64,000 bases of DNA from Nephrocerus scutellatus (taxonomy: Eukaryota; Arthropoda; Insecta; Diptera; Pipunculidae), in the NCBI GenBank assembly GCA_947095585.1, contig OX352761.1, forward strand, positions 91,508,833 through 91,572,832, written 5' to 3'. Below the pieces are notes generated by a model. It saw only the letters and a list, made by a program, of their open reading frames with translations. It did not search any database and was not told the DNA's origin. Positions within the stretch are counted from its first letter, which is position 1; each line of letters starts with the position of its first letter. Of the stretch, positions 1 through 11,139 are shown one piece after another. The position numbers were made by a program, and so were the translations under genes.

Positions 1-1147
1 ATAAAGTTTCTAACCTAACCCAGTAGATGATCGATAGTTACTTATCGGTGGTTATTACTCCATCCAATTTATGTCTTCATTGTGACTGACATTATTACCC
101 GTTTTAATAACTTTTCAAATATAAATTTTTATAAACAGTTTATTGAGTTTATTGGCTTACTATGCGTTCACGTTGTTTGTATTTTTTATGAATTTTTCAT
201 AACAAGAGAAATATAAATTTCAAAATAATGGTTAACACAAAATTAACCATAAATGAACGAATAAAATACAGTATTTCAAAAAAAATTTCTGATCTAAAAA
301 ATAATATACTTTGCAACTATCCAAATTTAATCGTGTGATACTATACAACTTATATGCACCGTTATGCACCGAGTGGTTCTTACGAGATAATTACTGTAAA
401 TAGACACTGAAGTAACTTTCTGTATTTGTTTGTTATACTGTTAGCATTTATTAATTAATTGATTAATTTATTGATAAATAAACATTTTCAAGAATATATC
501 AAATAAAATAGGTTGATTGATCTTTAGCGTTAATGGAAAAGCTTTTATTTACTTATCAACTATTGTTTGGGAGTACTTTAATCTCCTAAATTTCACGTGT
601 GTTATTAACATATTCTTACGAAATTTAGGTTTTCGATTATGTAAAGGATTTTGCAGATAAAACGCAACACAAAATTAATAATTTACAAATAATAACTTTA
701 ATAAAAAACAGTAAAAATAACTCAAGTTGACAGTTTATATTGGTGGCAACTTTATATGTACACAAAAATACTTATTACAAGAACACTTGTATTTCACTAT
801 AATTCTCTTAGGTGGTAGCAGTATAACTTTACAAGAACTTTTACAACATGACTGGTTGAATTCTAAACAATGGATGAATCCTCTGCAGCGAACTCCACCT
901 TTTGAGCTCATTGAAAAGTTTCCAGAAACTTCCAATCTTCTAGGCAGAAATATGCAGAAAAGACCAGAAAATTGTGGCCTTATTCCCTTATTTACAACTA
1001 ACGATACTCATATGCATTGAGTCATCTTCTAAAAATAAACTACATGTACAATCATGTTCCTACACACAAACCGGTTCGACAACAGTTTTGACCAGTGCAT
1101 AATGATTAAAACTTGCAGGCAGTTACATTTCAAATTTTAAATAATCT
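1..1147. other. AT-rich DNA, nothing recognised
   Basis: This stretch is strongly AT-rich and has no domain, RNA or repeat that I can name. A 97-residue open frame at 727-1020 starts on a non-ATG codon, overlaps an equally plausible antisense frame, and resembles no family I know, so I do not call it a gene. A single AAACCGGTT palindrome lies near 1068. The right edge is set by the target duplication of the RTE insertion that follows. Confidence 0.6.
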
Positions 1148-1160
1148 AATAAATCTTACA
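1148..1160. repeat. Left target site duplication of RTE copy
   Basis: AATAAATCTTACA is repeated exactly at 2457-2469, flanking the RTE copy. A 13-bp duplication fits target-primed reverse transcription. Confidence 0.85.
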
Positions 1161-2456
1161 CGGGCGTAGAAGAGAAATGGACACGCCTTAAGAATACTGT
1201 CATTAGTACTGCTGACTCCATCTTAGGCAGTAGTCGTAGATATCGAAACGACTGGTTCGATGACGAATGTAAGCTAGCGTCTGAACGTAAGAATGTTGCG
1301 TACCGAGCAATGCAACAATCGTATAGAACGCGGGCACGCGAAGTTGAATATAAAGAGCTAAGAAGATATGAAAAACAGTTCACCGGCAAAAGAAAGCAGC
1401 TTGGGAGAAGAATCTCGTCCGTGAACTGGAACAGTACAGATAGCAAGGACCGCACCAGTCGCGGAAGTTCTACCAAAAGGTCCGCGGTATGACGCAATAT
1501 ACACCGCGTTGCACATACTGCAAGGACAAAGAGGGTAATCTGATCGCCGATCTTAAAGGCATCTTAGAGCGATGGGAAGAGCACTTTCATGAGTTGCTAA
1601 ATGGCCAGCTATCTGAGGAATTGGAGGCTCCACCAATGACCGAAGATCATACTATGCTGCCGCGACCAAGCATAGTCGAAGTTAGCAGAGCGATAAATCG
1701 GCTCAAAAATAATAAGGCCCCAGGATCTGATTGGATTCCAGCGGAACTGATAAAAATAGGAGGCCCCACATTACACCAAGCAATTCATGAAATAACAGTG
1801 CAAGTATGGGAAGAAGAAGCTATGCCAGAAAACTGGCGAAGAGGCATCCTGTGCCCCATACATCACAAAATGCAGCAATTATCTCGGTATAACGTTGTTG
1901 AGTACCGCGTATAAGATTTTCTCCTCTATCCTTCAAGACAGGATAGCCCCATACGCTAAAGTCATCTTTGGTCCATACCAGTGTGGCTTCATCCCAGGCA
2001 AATCAACAAATGATCAGATTTACACCCTAAGGCAGGTGATGGAAAAATGTCTAGAGTTTCAAAACTTACTACACCATCTTTTTATAGACTTTAAAGCCGC
2101 CTATGATAGCATAGCCAGAGTAGAACTTTTTAAAGCCATGAGAGAACTATGTAGGTTGACCATGACCAATGTTATAAGCCAAGTAAAAATATCTGGATCA
2201 CTATCAAGCCCATTCAACATCTATAACGGGCTCCGACAAGGGGATGGACTGGCCTGCGTCCTCTTCAATATTTAATTTATGGAACACGACAGCGAGGCCG
2301 GAAAAGCCTACGCTGGAAGGATGGTGTAGAACTGGACGCCCAGAGTTTAGGGATGCCAAACTCGATGACATCGGCTCGAAATCGGGACCGGTGGAGAGAC
2401 TTTTTGCGGGAGGCCAGGACCGGACCCCGGTTGTAGAGCCAAATATGATGATGATG
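1161..2456 (+). pseudogene. RTE-type non-LTR retrotransposon, 5'-truncated copy with deletions
   Basis: This is a dead copy of an RTE-clade element, the family whose endonuclease is often labelled craniofacial development protein 2-like. The reading frame is spread over several frames. RT fingerprints visible are KAPGSDWIPAELI (about 1710-1755), [10 protein letters not shown] (about 2083-2112) and NGLRQGDGLACVLFN (about 2226-2270). The frame then jumps straight to the 3' tail, so the YADD catalytic box and the rest of the RT are deleted. The 3' end is an ATG-type microsatellite. The body is bounded by identical 13-bp copies of AATAAATCTTACA at 1148-1160 and 2457-2469, a target site duplication showing that this was a 5'-truncated insertion. 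It cannot encode a working RT. Confidence 0.9.
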
Positions 2457-2469
2457 AATAAATCTTACA

Positions 2470-4029
2470 GCCTAGGTATGCTATACAAAAGTGCTTTATT
2501 CTAATTCTTATTTTTATTTTTTTTGTATATATATTTTATTATGCAGTATGTACATTGCTATTTATCTTAGGATTCGAATTCCATTATCTACTTTTCGTAA
2601 CAATATTTAATAATTTTCTTACAATTAATTTCTTACATAAATATTAGTACATATTTAAGGCTTAGATAAATTTCACATACATATTTTACAGTAATGATCA
2701 GGGTAGTCGGTAGTTGGGAAATTATCATTAATAGAATAACGCTTGAACATTTGTTTATATAATTATTTAAATTTTATTTTATTTTTTTTTTAAATATACG
2801 GTACCATGATCAAATAAACATAGATGAAACTGATTCCGACTACAATGCGTCTGGTGAAAATATTCTTAGAATCAATTTAAAAATATGACATCAATTTATT
2901 TTTTCCAATTAAAAAAATTTATTTAAGATTTATCTGTGTTAATAATTTGTGTTTTGGTTGAACAGTCACCGTTTCGTACTGGACTGTACTGAATTATGAA
3001 CATAACGATTACTTGAGAAATGAGCTTGGCACACGATACACTGGTGCTTATATTATTGCTGCCTTACCATTGTATTTTTTCGAATTTTCTAAATTTGAAT
3101 AAATTTATCGCTTCATAAAAAAAATGAAATTCGTGCTGTGCACAAAGATTTATGCACCACCAAGCGTCATTATGTAGAGCTCTTAATGAATCACTTAAAC
3201 GCACATTGTAATTAGCTTTTATACCTCACTTTAAACACCTTTATGAATTAATGTTCTTCAAAACTGAATAGAAGTGGGCGTAATAACCTAAAAAATATTT
3301 GTGTGGTTAATCGTTACTGTTCTTTAAATTAAGCGATTCTAAAACGACTAATTTATAAATTGCTCGGTCTATGATAACTATGTACTCGTACTCGTATGTG
3401 TATCGAAAATACCCTGAATTTTGGCACATAACTGACAATAGGAACGACATATTTGGTTTATTCTTTTTTATTTTGTTCGTTACGCTCCTGGAGATATTTT
3501 TAGCAAAAGAAAAATCGGGAAAATAACAAAAGAGTGTTGAAAATTTTGAAAAACGATAAATTGGATATTTTTTGAAGAATAACTCAATTGAATGTTTTCG
3601 GTAAAATGAATAATCTGGAAAGACGCATTTCAACCTAAATTAAAATAAAATTTAATTTGTTTTTAATTTTGTGTTGATTCTCGAGATCTGTCCAACAACA
3701 ATCGTTATTTCGCAAATGTCATTTGACAGCTGATCCACGGTACACAGTCTTATTTTTGCGATCTTTCAACGTATCCCAATGATTCCGACCGACATGTCAT
3801 TAGACTTTAAGCACTTGGAGTTTCGGTTGCGGTTTGCATTCATAATTAAAATAAACAAATTACATGGGCAATCATTGAGTCTTTGCGGCATTAACCTTGA
3901 AATCTATACTTCCCGCATGGTCAATTGTGTGCCACCTGTTTCAGTTTCGGAAAACCATCAGCTTTGTTTGTTTACGCGCCAGACAAAAAAAAAATACAGT
4001 GCGTGTAACTTTTACGCACGGTTAATTAT
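2470..4029. other. AT-rich DNA, nothing recognised
   Basis: Poly-T and poly-A runs and mixed AT-rich sequence. Open frames at 3307-3633 (minus) and 3779-4033 (plus) have no recognisable domain and composition expected of chance frames. I see no RNA gene or transposon end. Confidence 0.5.
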
Positions 4030-4039
4030 TTGATGTTGT

Positions 4040-4537
4040 TGGCAAAAGGACCTCCAAAATACCACAAAAGACTATTAAAAGACCCCCAAAATCTCCAAAA
4101 TAATCATAAAAATACCTCCAAAATATCCTCAAAAAACCCCCAAGATACCCCCGAAAGGCCTCCAGACAAGTCATTAAATACTCCCCAAAAGATCCTTAAA
4201 AGACCCCCAAACTACTTTCAAAAGATACTCAAAAACTTCCCAAAACCCCAAATCCCCAAAAGGTCCCCAAATACCATCAAAAGATTCTCTAAAGGCCCCC
4301 AAAGACATCTAAAAGGCCCCCAAAGTTCCCATATAAGAACTACTCAAAGAACCCAAAAAGACCCTCAAAAGACGCTTAAAATCGTCAAAAAACCCTCAAG
4401 ATACACCCGAAAAGCCTCAAAAGAACACCAAAAGACCCCCAAAATAAAGAAAAAAGATCCTCAAAAGACCACCAAAGGACCATCAAAAGGCCCTCAAAAG
4501 ACCCCAAAAGACCCCAAGAGAACCTTCATAAGACCAT
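4040..4537. repeat. Degenerate CCCCAAAAGA-type simple repeat
   Basis: About 500 bp built from loosely repeated 10-13 bp units such as CCCCAAAAGA, CTCAAAAGACC and CCAAAAGGCC. The plus strand is almost free of G-runs and rich in A and C, so the complement carries many GGG/GGGG tracts. The repeat keeps a 169-residue frame open, giving a K/P/Q/T-rich polypeptide with recurrent KDPQK and KGPQ units. That frame opens on a non-ATG codon and is best explained as a by-product of the repeat. I cannot exclude a low-complexity basic protein. Confidence 0.7.
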
Positions 4538-4789
4538 AATGAATTTCATACAAATCGGTTGAGAAATGATTTAGGAGGGTAGTACCCGACCTGACGTAAA
4601 GATAGCGGTTGTTGTTTAGAAAAGAATACCTGTGGTAGGAACTACCAACCTTACAAAGCTTAAATTTAACGTTTTACGAAGCTACGTTGTTTAGTATTTG
4701 TACGACAGCTTTCAATAATAACCGCTCTCAATTAAGCAATTAAGTTTTAAACACGGAAAAATTTGTCATCCTAATGTACTGTATTACTT

Positions 4790-5640
4790 TCATATGAAAG
4801 GCCTCGATCCAAGCAACATCAAAATGGAGCTAGATTCTACTCTATGGAGTCTGCTCCTTCATTTACAACAATAAAATATTGGGTGCCAGAGTTTAAGAGA
4901 GGCCGTACGAGGTGCCAAGACGAACATAGCACTGGTCGACCAAATGAGGTGAGTACACCAGAAATGGTGAAAAAACTTGACAAAATGGTATTGGATGACA
5001 GTCGACTGAAAGCGTGTGACCAAGTAGATATGGCAGGCATTCCAAAAAGTGCTGTACATTACATTTTGACCAATAATTTGGACAAGAGAAGGCTGTGCGC
5101 AAGATGGGTGCCTCCATTACTCCCTATAGGATTTAAAGCAGCGTCGTGAGGATATTTCAATCGAGGGTTTGGCGAAGCTTCTCAGCAATAAAGAAAGGTT
5201 TTTACGTCGATTCATAACCGTGGAACAGTCAAAATGGTGTCCCACCTCTCTCGAATGACTGACAAACAAACGAGAGTAGTAACTTGTCACGGAAAGCTTC
5301 TCAATTCGCCGTTCGGAGCCGGCCTTAAATTTTAGGTCCCTTTTATTTGTGTCAAAAAATATAAATGCGCAAAATATAAAGTCGCGAGAAGCTAGGCATT
5401 GGACCGCAATGGTCTGTCGCGCCGAATATTATTATTATTGCAGAGTTCGAAAGATGAAATCAAGAAAAAATGGCAGCATTTGACGAAGAAACGTATTTTG
5501 TTTCATCAAGATAATTCACTAGTTTACACATCCGTCATCTTGATGGCCAAAATCAAAGAGTAAAAGTTCGAATAGCTTCCTCTTGCACCCTATTTGCCAG
5601 ATTTATCCCACTCGGATTATTCACTATAAAGAGGGTAACG
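4790..5640 (+). pseudogene. Fossil mariner transposase, interrupted by a SINE piece
   Basis: Fragments of a Tc1/mariner transposase are readable in order. An N-terminal DNA-binding part spans about 4844-5149 (motifs STGRPNEVSTPEMVKKL and LDKRRLCARWVP). A short part with FLRRFITV follows near 5195. After an interruption comes a catalytic part with LFHQDNS near 5500 and YLPDLSHSDYSL near 5590, which carry two catalytic aspartates of a DD34D-type mariner. Stops and frameshifts are frequent. The segment from 5236 to 5440 is a SINE 3' half, and about 60 residues of transposase normally lying there are missing. No clear terminal inverted repeats were found. The copy is long dead. Confidence 0.85.
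5236..5440 (+). repeat. tRNA-derived SINE, head-less copy inside the mariner fossil
   Basis: The sequence from GGTGTCCCACCTCTC to a tail of ATT repeats matches the 3' two-thirds of the SINE seen at 26224-26508, 32563-33276 and 48265-48552. Shared landmarks are CACGGAAAGCTTCTCAATT, TAGGTCCC, and the final GGTCTGTCGCGCCGAATATT. The tRNA-like head with boxes A and B is missing. It sits between two parts of a mariner transposase, replacing part of it. Confidence 0.8.
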
Positions 5641-5944
5641 AAGTTATTGGACTACCCTGGTAAGTCTCAAAATTTAAAAATGTAACAAAATAGTGTGAAC
5701 AATAATGTGACTCAAAACCGTAACACAAAATTGTTTTTGATACCTTACTCATCCGCACCGCCGATAAAGTAGTTTTACTTACAAAAATGTCGTGTATCAT
5801 AAAGCATTTCAATGAACGAAATAACGATGGTTTACTATGTTATTGCAATCGAAATCGAAATGTAAAAAACACACCTTGAGATTCTTTGCAAATTCAAATT
5901 TAATCGAAGAAAATAAATCATTTGGTTGTAGTTTTTTTCTCATT

Positions 5945-6048
5945 TTTACTTTAATGTAACATTTCAAATAGCTTTTTACAAATGCACAAAACGATCACAA
6001 ACAAATTTAGTGAAAAAACGACAGGACAATGTCTGTCGGGTCAGCTAG
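5945..6048 (+). mobile_element. Helitron/Helentron-like 3' end
   Basis: The terminal ~90 bp match the minus-strand element at 18031-18319 (shared ACAAAACGATCACAAACAAA). A subterminal hairpin GACAG/CTGTC (6020-6024 with 6033-6037) precedes GGGTCAGCTAG, ending in CTAG at 6045-6048 next to an AT-rich target. A subterminal hairpin plus CTRR terminus is the hallmark of a Helitron 3' end. The 5' extent is unclear. Confidence 0.7.
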
Positions 6049-6070
6049 TAGATATATATATATATATAGT
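6049..6070. repeat. AT microsatellite
   Basis: A short run of TA dinucleotides directly abuts the CTAG end of the Helitron-like element and was probably its insertion target. Confidence 0.8.
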
Positions 6071-6179
6071 ATGTAATATATGATTATGTATTTTTATTAT
6101 TTACGATGTTCGGAATTCATTTACAATTTTTTAAGTCTTTTTACATTAAATATTTATTGAATTTAAATTTTAAATTTAA

Positions 6180-6455
6180 AGAAAATCAGGTACTTTTTTT
6201 TATAAAATTTGTATGAGGCCCGAGGCCCAAAATTTTAATAGAATTAAATCGGGTGAATATCGTAAAATATTTGCCCGGACCCAGAGGCCCGAGAAAAAAA
6301 AGAAAAAAAAAGAAATTGGAGATACACATGTGTGCAAAGTTTGAATAAAATCGGGCTTTAGAAAGTGCGTTAAAAATTGATCACAAGATGTGGTCCGTCA
6401 ACCAGCCAGCGAGCCAGCCACAAACACACGCACGCGAAGTTAATATAGAGAATTT
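6180..6455 (-). mobile_element. Minisatellite-bearing Helitron-like element, short copy
   Basis: Read on the minus strand this starts with AAATTCTCTATATTAACTTC, then CGCGTGCGTG, a GGCTGGCTCGC-type simple run, and a body with the ACACATGTGTATCTCC and GGGCC-rich blocks also found at 15889, 44393, 49160, 51810 and 52165. The family is non-coding. The class is inferred from the TCTATAT-like start shared with the CTAG-ended element at 18031-18319. Confidence 0.6.
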
Positions 6456-7489
6456 ATAAAAAAAATATAATAATATTGTTACTTTATAGCGTCATCTGTA
6501 TGTGAGTATAAGTGATATTGTTTATAAAATAATGTGAAACTTATTCATAATAATAAAAAATAATATTTATAGCTTTGCTGCTATCATTACACGGAGACTT
6601 CCTTCGTACTAGTTTTTTAAAGAATATTTTAGAGTGATATACATAAATATCGTTAAAAAGTTTCTTTATTTTTACTAAAATTTAAATTAAATAAAAAAAA
6701 TATGTTTTTACTACAAGAGAATTAACACTTTAACCACTGAAATCGAAATACAAGGCATTTTGTTATGAGAGTTTGGTTCTATGTAGTATGATTTTAGGCT
6801 GAAAAACACGAATGTAAAGTCCGTTTGTTAAAAAAATTATAACTGAAAGCACCTGGTGACCGACCGACCGACCGACCGACCGACCGACGACGACAGACGG
6901 TCTTAGTGGGCCAGGTGAAAAAAAAAAAAAAAAAAAACATGTGGTGTATAATTCAAGTACAAAATAATCGTTTTTATTCAAAATAAATGGTATTGGGCAT
7001 TGACCTAAACTGTTCTTATTTATTATGTGTTTTAGTTTTTTACAATATTGAGGTTTTTTAATAATGGTTTATAGGGGAAAACATAAGAAATCAGTACAAG
7101 AAACAATTTTATTGAAATTAATGAAAGATCATTTAGATCGATCCAAAGGCTTAATCGATGGGGACAAGTCGAGAATGGAGTTTTCGAAAGATGCAGTTTT
7201 TTGGAAAAAGGCAAGGAAGTATAATATACATACATATTTGAATAAGGTTTGGTTAGACTGGAAGTAAAATATAAGGAAAAAACAACAAAAAGGAGCTTAA
7301 AAGTACCGGAGGAGGTCCCAACAATTTACAATCACTTTCGGCAAACGAAAAAACTATCGCAAACTGTTTTTGATATTTCGAAAATGAATTTGAAATGGAT
7401 TGGAAAAATTTGATATCACTTGGTTTGTAGAACATGTTTGATCACCTACAATTCAATAGTGATTCAATATTAACTCACTGTCTTTTATT
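6456..7489. other. AT-rich DNA with a GACC tetranucleotide run, otherwise nothing recognised
   Basis: At 6857-6893 there is a (GACC)n-like tetranucleotide repeat, flanked by CACCTGG on the left and CCAGGTG on the right, followed by a 20-base poly-A. A 67-residue frame at 7064-7267 matches nothing I know. The inverted CACCTGG/CCAGGTG pair could fold the repeat into a stem-loop. Confidence 0.5.
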
Positions 7490-7805
7490 TTAGGGCATCC
7501 GCTAAATTTTTGTTGAATTTCAACCAAAACGATCTAGCTAGCTTTGAGATTGTTATACAAAGCTTAACAAAAATTTATCATCCAAGAGGAGTTGTTAGCT
7601 CGCGAGGCTCCAACTCAGAAAAATCTTCGTAGTTTCAATATGAAAATGGTGAAAATAAAAACTGTGTTTCCAGGTATAAAGGGATTAGGATTTTGAATTA
7701 AAAGGCTATATTTTAGAATTAAGCTAAATCTAACACAGACAAAGTTCTTATTATACATTGTCGCTGTGTTACTTTTGTTCTATTCTGTAAATGCAATATT
7801 CGGTA
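7490..7805. repeat. Unclassified dispersed repeat, copy A
   Basis: This stretch is a diverged copy of the sequence at 12740-13060. Shared blocks in the same order are TTGAGATTGT, GACAAAG or ACAAAG, AAAATGGT, AAAGTTCTT, and ACTTTTGTT followed by ATTCTGTAAATGCA. No coding capacity, terminal repeats or tail identify a class. Confidence 0.55.
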
Positions 7806-9918
7806 GACCCTCAAACCCTAAAACTTCATTGAGACTAAAAGTAACTCAACAATCCATCATCAAGCAAATGTCTAGCAAATCGAACATTTATGCAAATGAC
7901 TTGTGTAATCTGAAAAAAGCAGACAATGAAAAATCACATTCGTTTAAACTTATAAAGGCAATGTTTCAAATTTTTTCAGGAATATAAGTTCGTGCGAGTA
8001 TATAACTACAGAACAAAGTAACAAAAGCCCGTTAAACTTCGAAATTTCGAACACGAGTTGAAGATAAGCTGTCGTAGACGTAGGACAGAGAGCTTGTCGA
8101 GTATTTGAGGTATTTCCACAGCAACTGTCATCCAACAGTAAGCTTTTTTATTATTACTAGATGGTTGGCTGTTCAAACCTTGCTTTGTATAACAATCATT
8201 CGATGTAGCGGCGTGAACTATTAGTTATTTCTTGCAAACTAACAATTGTTACAACATAAATTGTAGCTGTAGCTGAACTAGAGATCTAATTTTTAGCATC
8301 AGAGAGAACTGCAAACTTGTTCCGTATTTTTCTGATTTATACAAGTAAATCCTGCTCCCACGCGTACCGAAATCATTGACGTAAAAATTGTGGATAACTA
8401 AAAACTAAGGAATTGATGATGGTACGGTTATAAGAGCTCGAAGATGGGGATGAAAGCCCTGTCATGACTTGAGACTGTCAATCTGATACTAAATACTATA
8501 CATATTACACATTTTTCGAACGTGAACATATAAGTACATATTTTCATTCTCTTAGCTATCGGCAGATTTTTCGTTTATCTATAAGATGTGCAAAATAATT
8601 AGGAAAATTCCGAAATTACGAGTACTTCATATTCTCGTCAATTGAATATTTGCGCGTGGCTTGAAACAAATTATTGGCTGTGAAATTTATAGTTCCTGAA
8701 TGGACAAAATTTAAAAACAATTTGTAACCTGTTGTATGAGACTTATTTTGTCTTTGTCGTCGTCTTTGTTCGTCGTTTTTATGTGGGTTACAATAACTTT
8801 CTTCGAACTACTTCGATTTTGTGCGTATGAAGAATCAAATCGTTAACAAATTATAAATTCGGTTCGTTCGCCCGAGCAATCATTTCAGTTGTGGTTTTTG
8901 CACTATTAGAAATCCGGAAGTGTCTTTTCCGCAGTTTTCACTATAGACAAAGTTAACTTTTTAGTATTTTCGTTGGATTAAAGATATAGGAAATATGGAT
9001 ATGGAAGGTGCTCTAATTTACTAATTTTTTTGCTACTAAAACTGAGGTATGCAAAAGCCTTTTATTCCTAGTAGTGTTAGTTTCGGTCTCATCATGTTAG
9101 AGCTTTCCGAACGGCATGTATAGAAAAATCATACAAAACAAAGTGCAGTAAATTTTTGAATGTGAAGCAAAAGGTATGTATATGCCTGTAAAGAGCTTTA
9201 TCTCTTTTCTGCTACATTCTAAAGTATTTTAGCGTGTGTTTATATGAGAAACGCTTAATATATATAACTACATCACAACATTGGTATTTAAACTAAAATG
9301 TAAACATACAACTTAAGGTATATATTTAGTAGCATATAGTATTGGCAGGGAAAATTGAGAGAAATCGATTTAAATAGAAACAAAGATAAAGGTTTTGGCG
9401 CGGTATTTGTTTCATTTGTTCTCTAACAAACTGCCATTAAAATTTTGTATTAAAATAATAAAAATACAAATAATATATAAAATTAGAAAATAATGCTTTT
9501 AAATATAAAAAATGCAAATGAAATCAGTTGTCTCAGCACAGAGTTTAATCACAGTTTATAAGTGCATTAAAAAAAAACAGAAAAATTTATAATTAAATTC
9601 TTCGCTAATATTTTTGGAAAAAGATTTTTAAAAAATGAACAACAGCTAACATATCCTGACTTATTACAACACGTTTTCTTTTGAAACGGTAATTTTTAAG
9701 CAATTGAATCTTCATTTGAATCGGCATCTGAATCTTAAACTATATTTTAGCTAATATTTCCCTCTGTTTATGCCTCCGCATAGTTTTTTGACTTATTTAG
9801 GCTTATATATGGTCTTGAGAGAAAAACAATTCAAATATTGAGAAAAACACAAAATAAGTAGAGAGAAGCACGTGATTAAATTAACTATTTAAAGTGGTTT
9901 AAATTAAAATATAGGTAC
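7806..9918. other. AT-rich DNA, nothing recognised
   Basis: No domain, RNA or repeat was identified. Short open frames at 7766-7987 and 7950-8135 are on opposite strands and look random. Around 8880-8890 an initiator-like TCAGTTGT occurs, but without a TATA box or matching downstream element, so no promoter is called. Confidence 0.5.
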
Positions 9919-10189
9919 TGTAAGAAGTTGGCGGTCAGCCATTAGCAGAATAGCGGGAATAGGGAACACAGAATGCTCTAGAAATGCAGGTGACCGTAAC
10001 TAAGTCTGACTGGTGGAAACCGCCGGTAATTTTCCTCCAATGCCGGAAATGTTGAATGATCGGGCTAGTCCCTTCAAAGTAAGGTTGACGCGAGGCCAAT
10101 AACCTCGCCCGTAAAAAATTATTATTACGGAACCCAAAATCAGCCTCGGATACACTGATGAACGACGACGACCACGGGAAGGAAAACGG

Positions 10190-10963
10190 CTAAACGATTT
10201 AAGAATTTTCTCATGGAACGTACGCTCACTGTATAGAGCTCGAGCTGCACAGCAGCTAGCCGATACCCTGTCCAAATATAATGCTGACATAACAGCAATT
10301 CAGGAGATGCGATGCACGGGGAATGGTGTATTACAAAAATTAGAATATGACATATATTACAGCTGTCATGCAAGACATCATGTGCTCGGCGTGGGGTTTC
10401 TAGTGAGCAAAAGAATGAAACCCACTGTTATCGGTTTTAAAGCAATAAATGAACGGCTATGCACCCTTCGCGTGCGGGGCAGATTTAAAAACATAAGCCT
10501 CATGGAACTCCATGCCTGCCCTCAGTTTGATGTTAAAATCATTCTTGGGGATATGAGTGCTAAAATAGGTAGAGAGCCAGTACTCAGGCAGCACATTGGC
10601 ACCCATAGCTTACACGAGAACACTAATGACAATGGACAACGAGTCATAGTGATGGCAGCAAGCAATAATTTAGTCGTTTCGAGTACAATGTTTGCGCGTA
10701 AAAATATCCACAAAGCTTCTTGGGTATCGCCTGATGGAGCCACTCGCAACCAGATAGACCACGTGTTGATAGACCGCCGTCACAACCCGAACCTGATGAC
10801 GGTACGAACGTACCGAGATGGCAACATCGACTCGGACAACTATCTTGTTGGTATGGTAATCCGAGCTTTGATTGTATCATCACGAAAGACTGCATCCGCG
10901 AATCTGATTCGAGTCAACACGGGTACCCTTCGCAAGAGACCAGAAATAACTTCAGTCAAGTGA
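10190..10963 (+). pseudogene. RTE endonuclease domain (craniofacial development protein 2-like)
   Basis: The frame reads SWNVRSLYRARAAQQLAD, then IQEMRCTG, GVGFLVSK, IILGDMSAKIG and RNQIDHVLID, which are the ordered motifs of an AP-type (exonuclease-endonuclease-phosphatase fold) endonuclease: N and E metal-binding residues, the GDxN-like box (here GDMS, with S where N is usual) and the IDH box. This enzyme nicks target DNA for target-primed reverse transcription. About 30-35 residues are missing between HACP and QFDVKIILGD, where the family has a longer loop. The ATG at 10307 lies inside the domain, so the real start was upstream. The frame ends at a TGA at 10961-10963, before the RT. Confidence 0.85.
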
Positions 10964-11139
10964 TAGGACTCGCCCTAAATGTAGGGAGAGTAAGTCCTGG
11001 GGTTGAGATGTCGGGCGTAGAAGAGAACTTGACACACCTTAAGAATACTGTCATTAGTACAGCTGACTCCATCTTGGGCAGTAGTCGTGGAGATCGGAAC
11101 GACTGCTTCGATGACAAATGTAATCTAGCGACTGAACGT

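Noticed and set aside
727..1020. 97-codon open frame as a possible gene
   Set aside because: It starts on a non-ATG codon, overlaps a similar antisense frame and has no recognisable domain or conservation signal.
4040..4537. CCCCAAAA units as telomere-like (ciliate-type) repeats
   Set aside because: The units are irregular in length and sequence, and the rest of the window is insect-like. The similarity is coincidental.
4030..4539. 169-residue basic protein
   Set aside because: The open frame is fully explained by a short A/C-rich repeat lacking stop codons on this strand; no domain.
8870..8900. Initiator-like TCAGTT as a promoter
   Set aside because: No TATA box at the right distance and the downstream element positions do not fit; short motif by chance.
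10522..10895. Antisense frames within the RTE endonuclease
   Set aside because: They are mirror frames of a well-recognised endonuclease on the plus strand.
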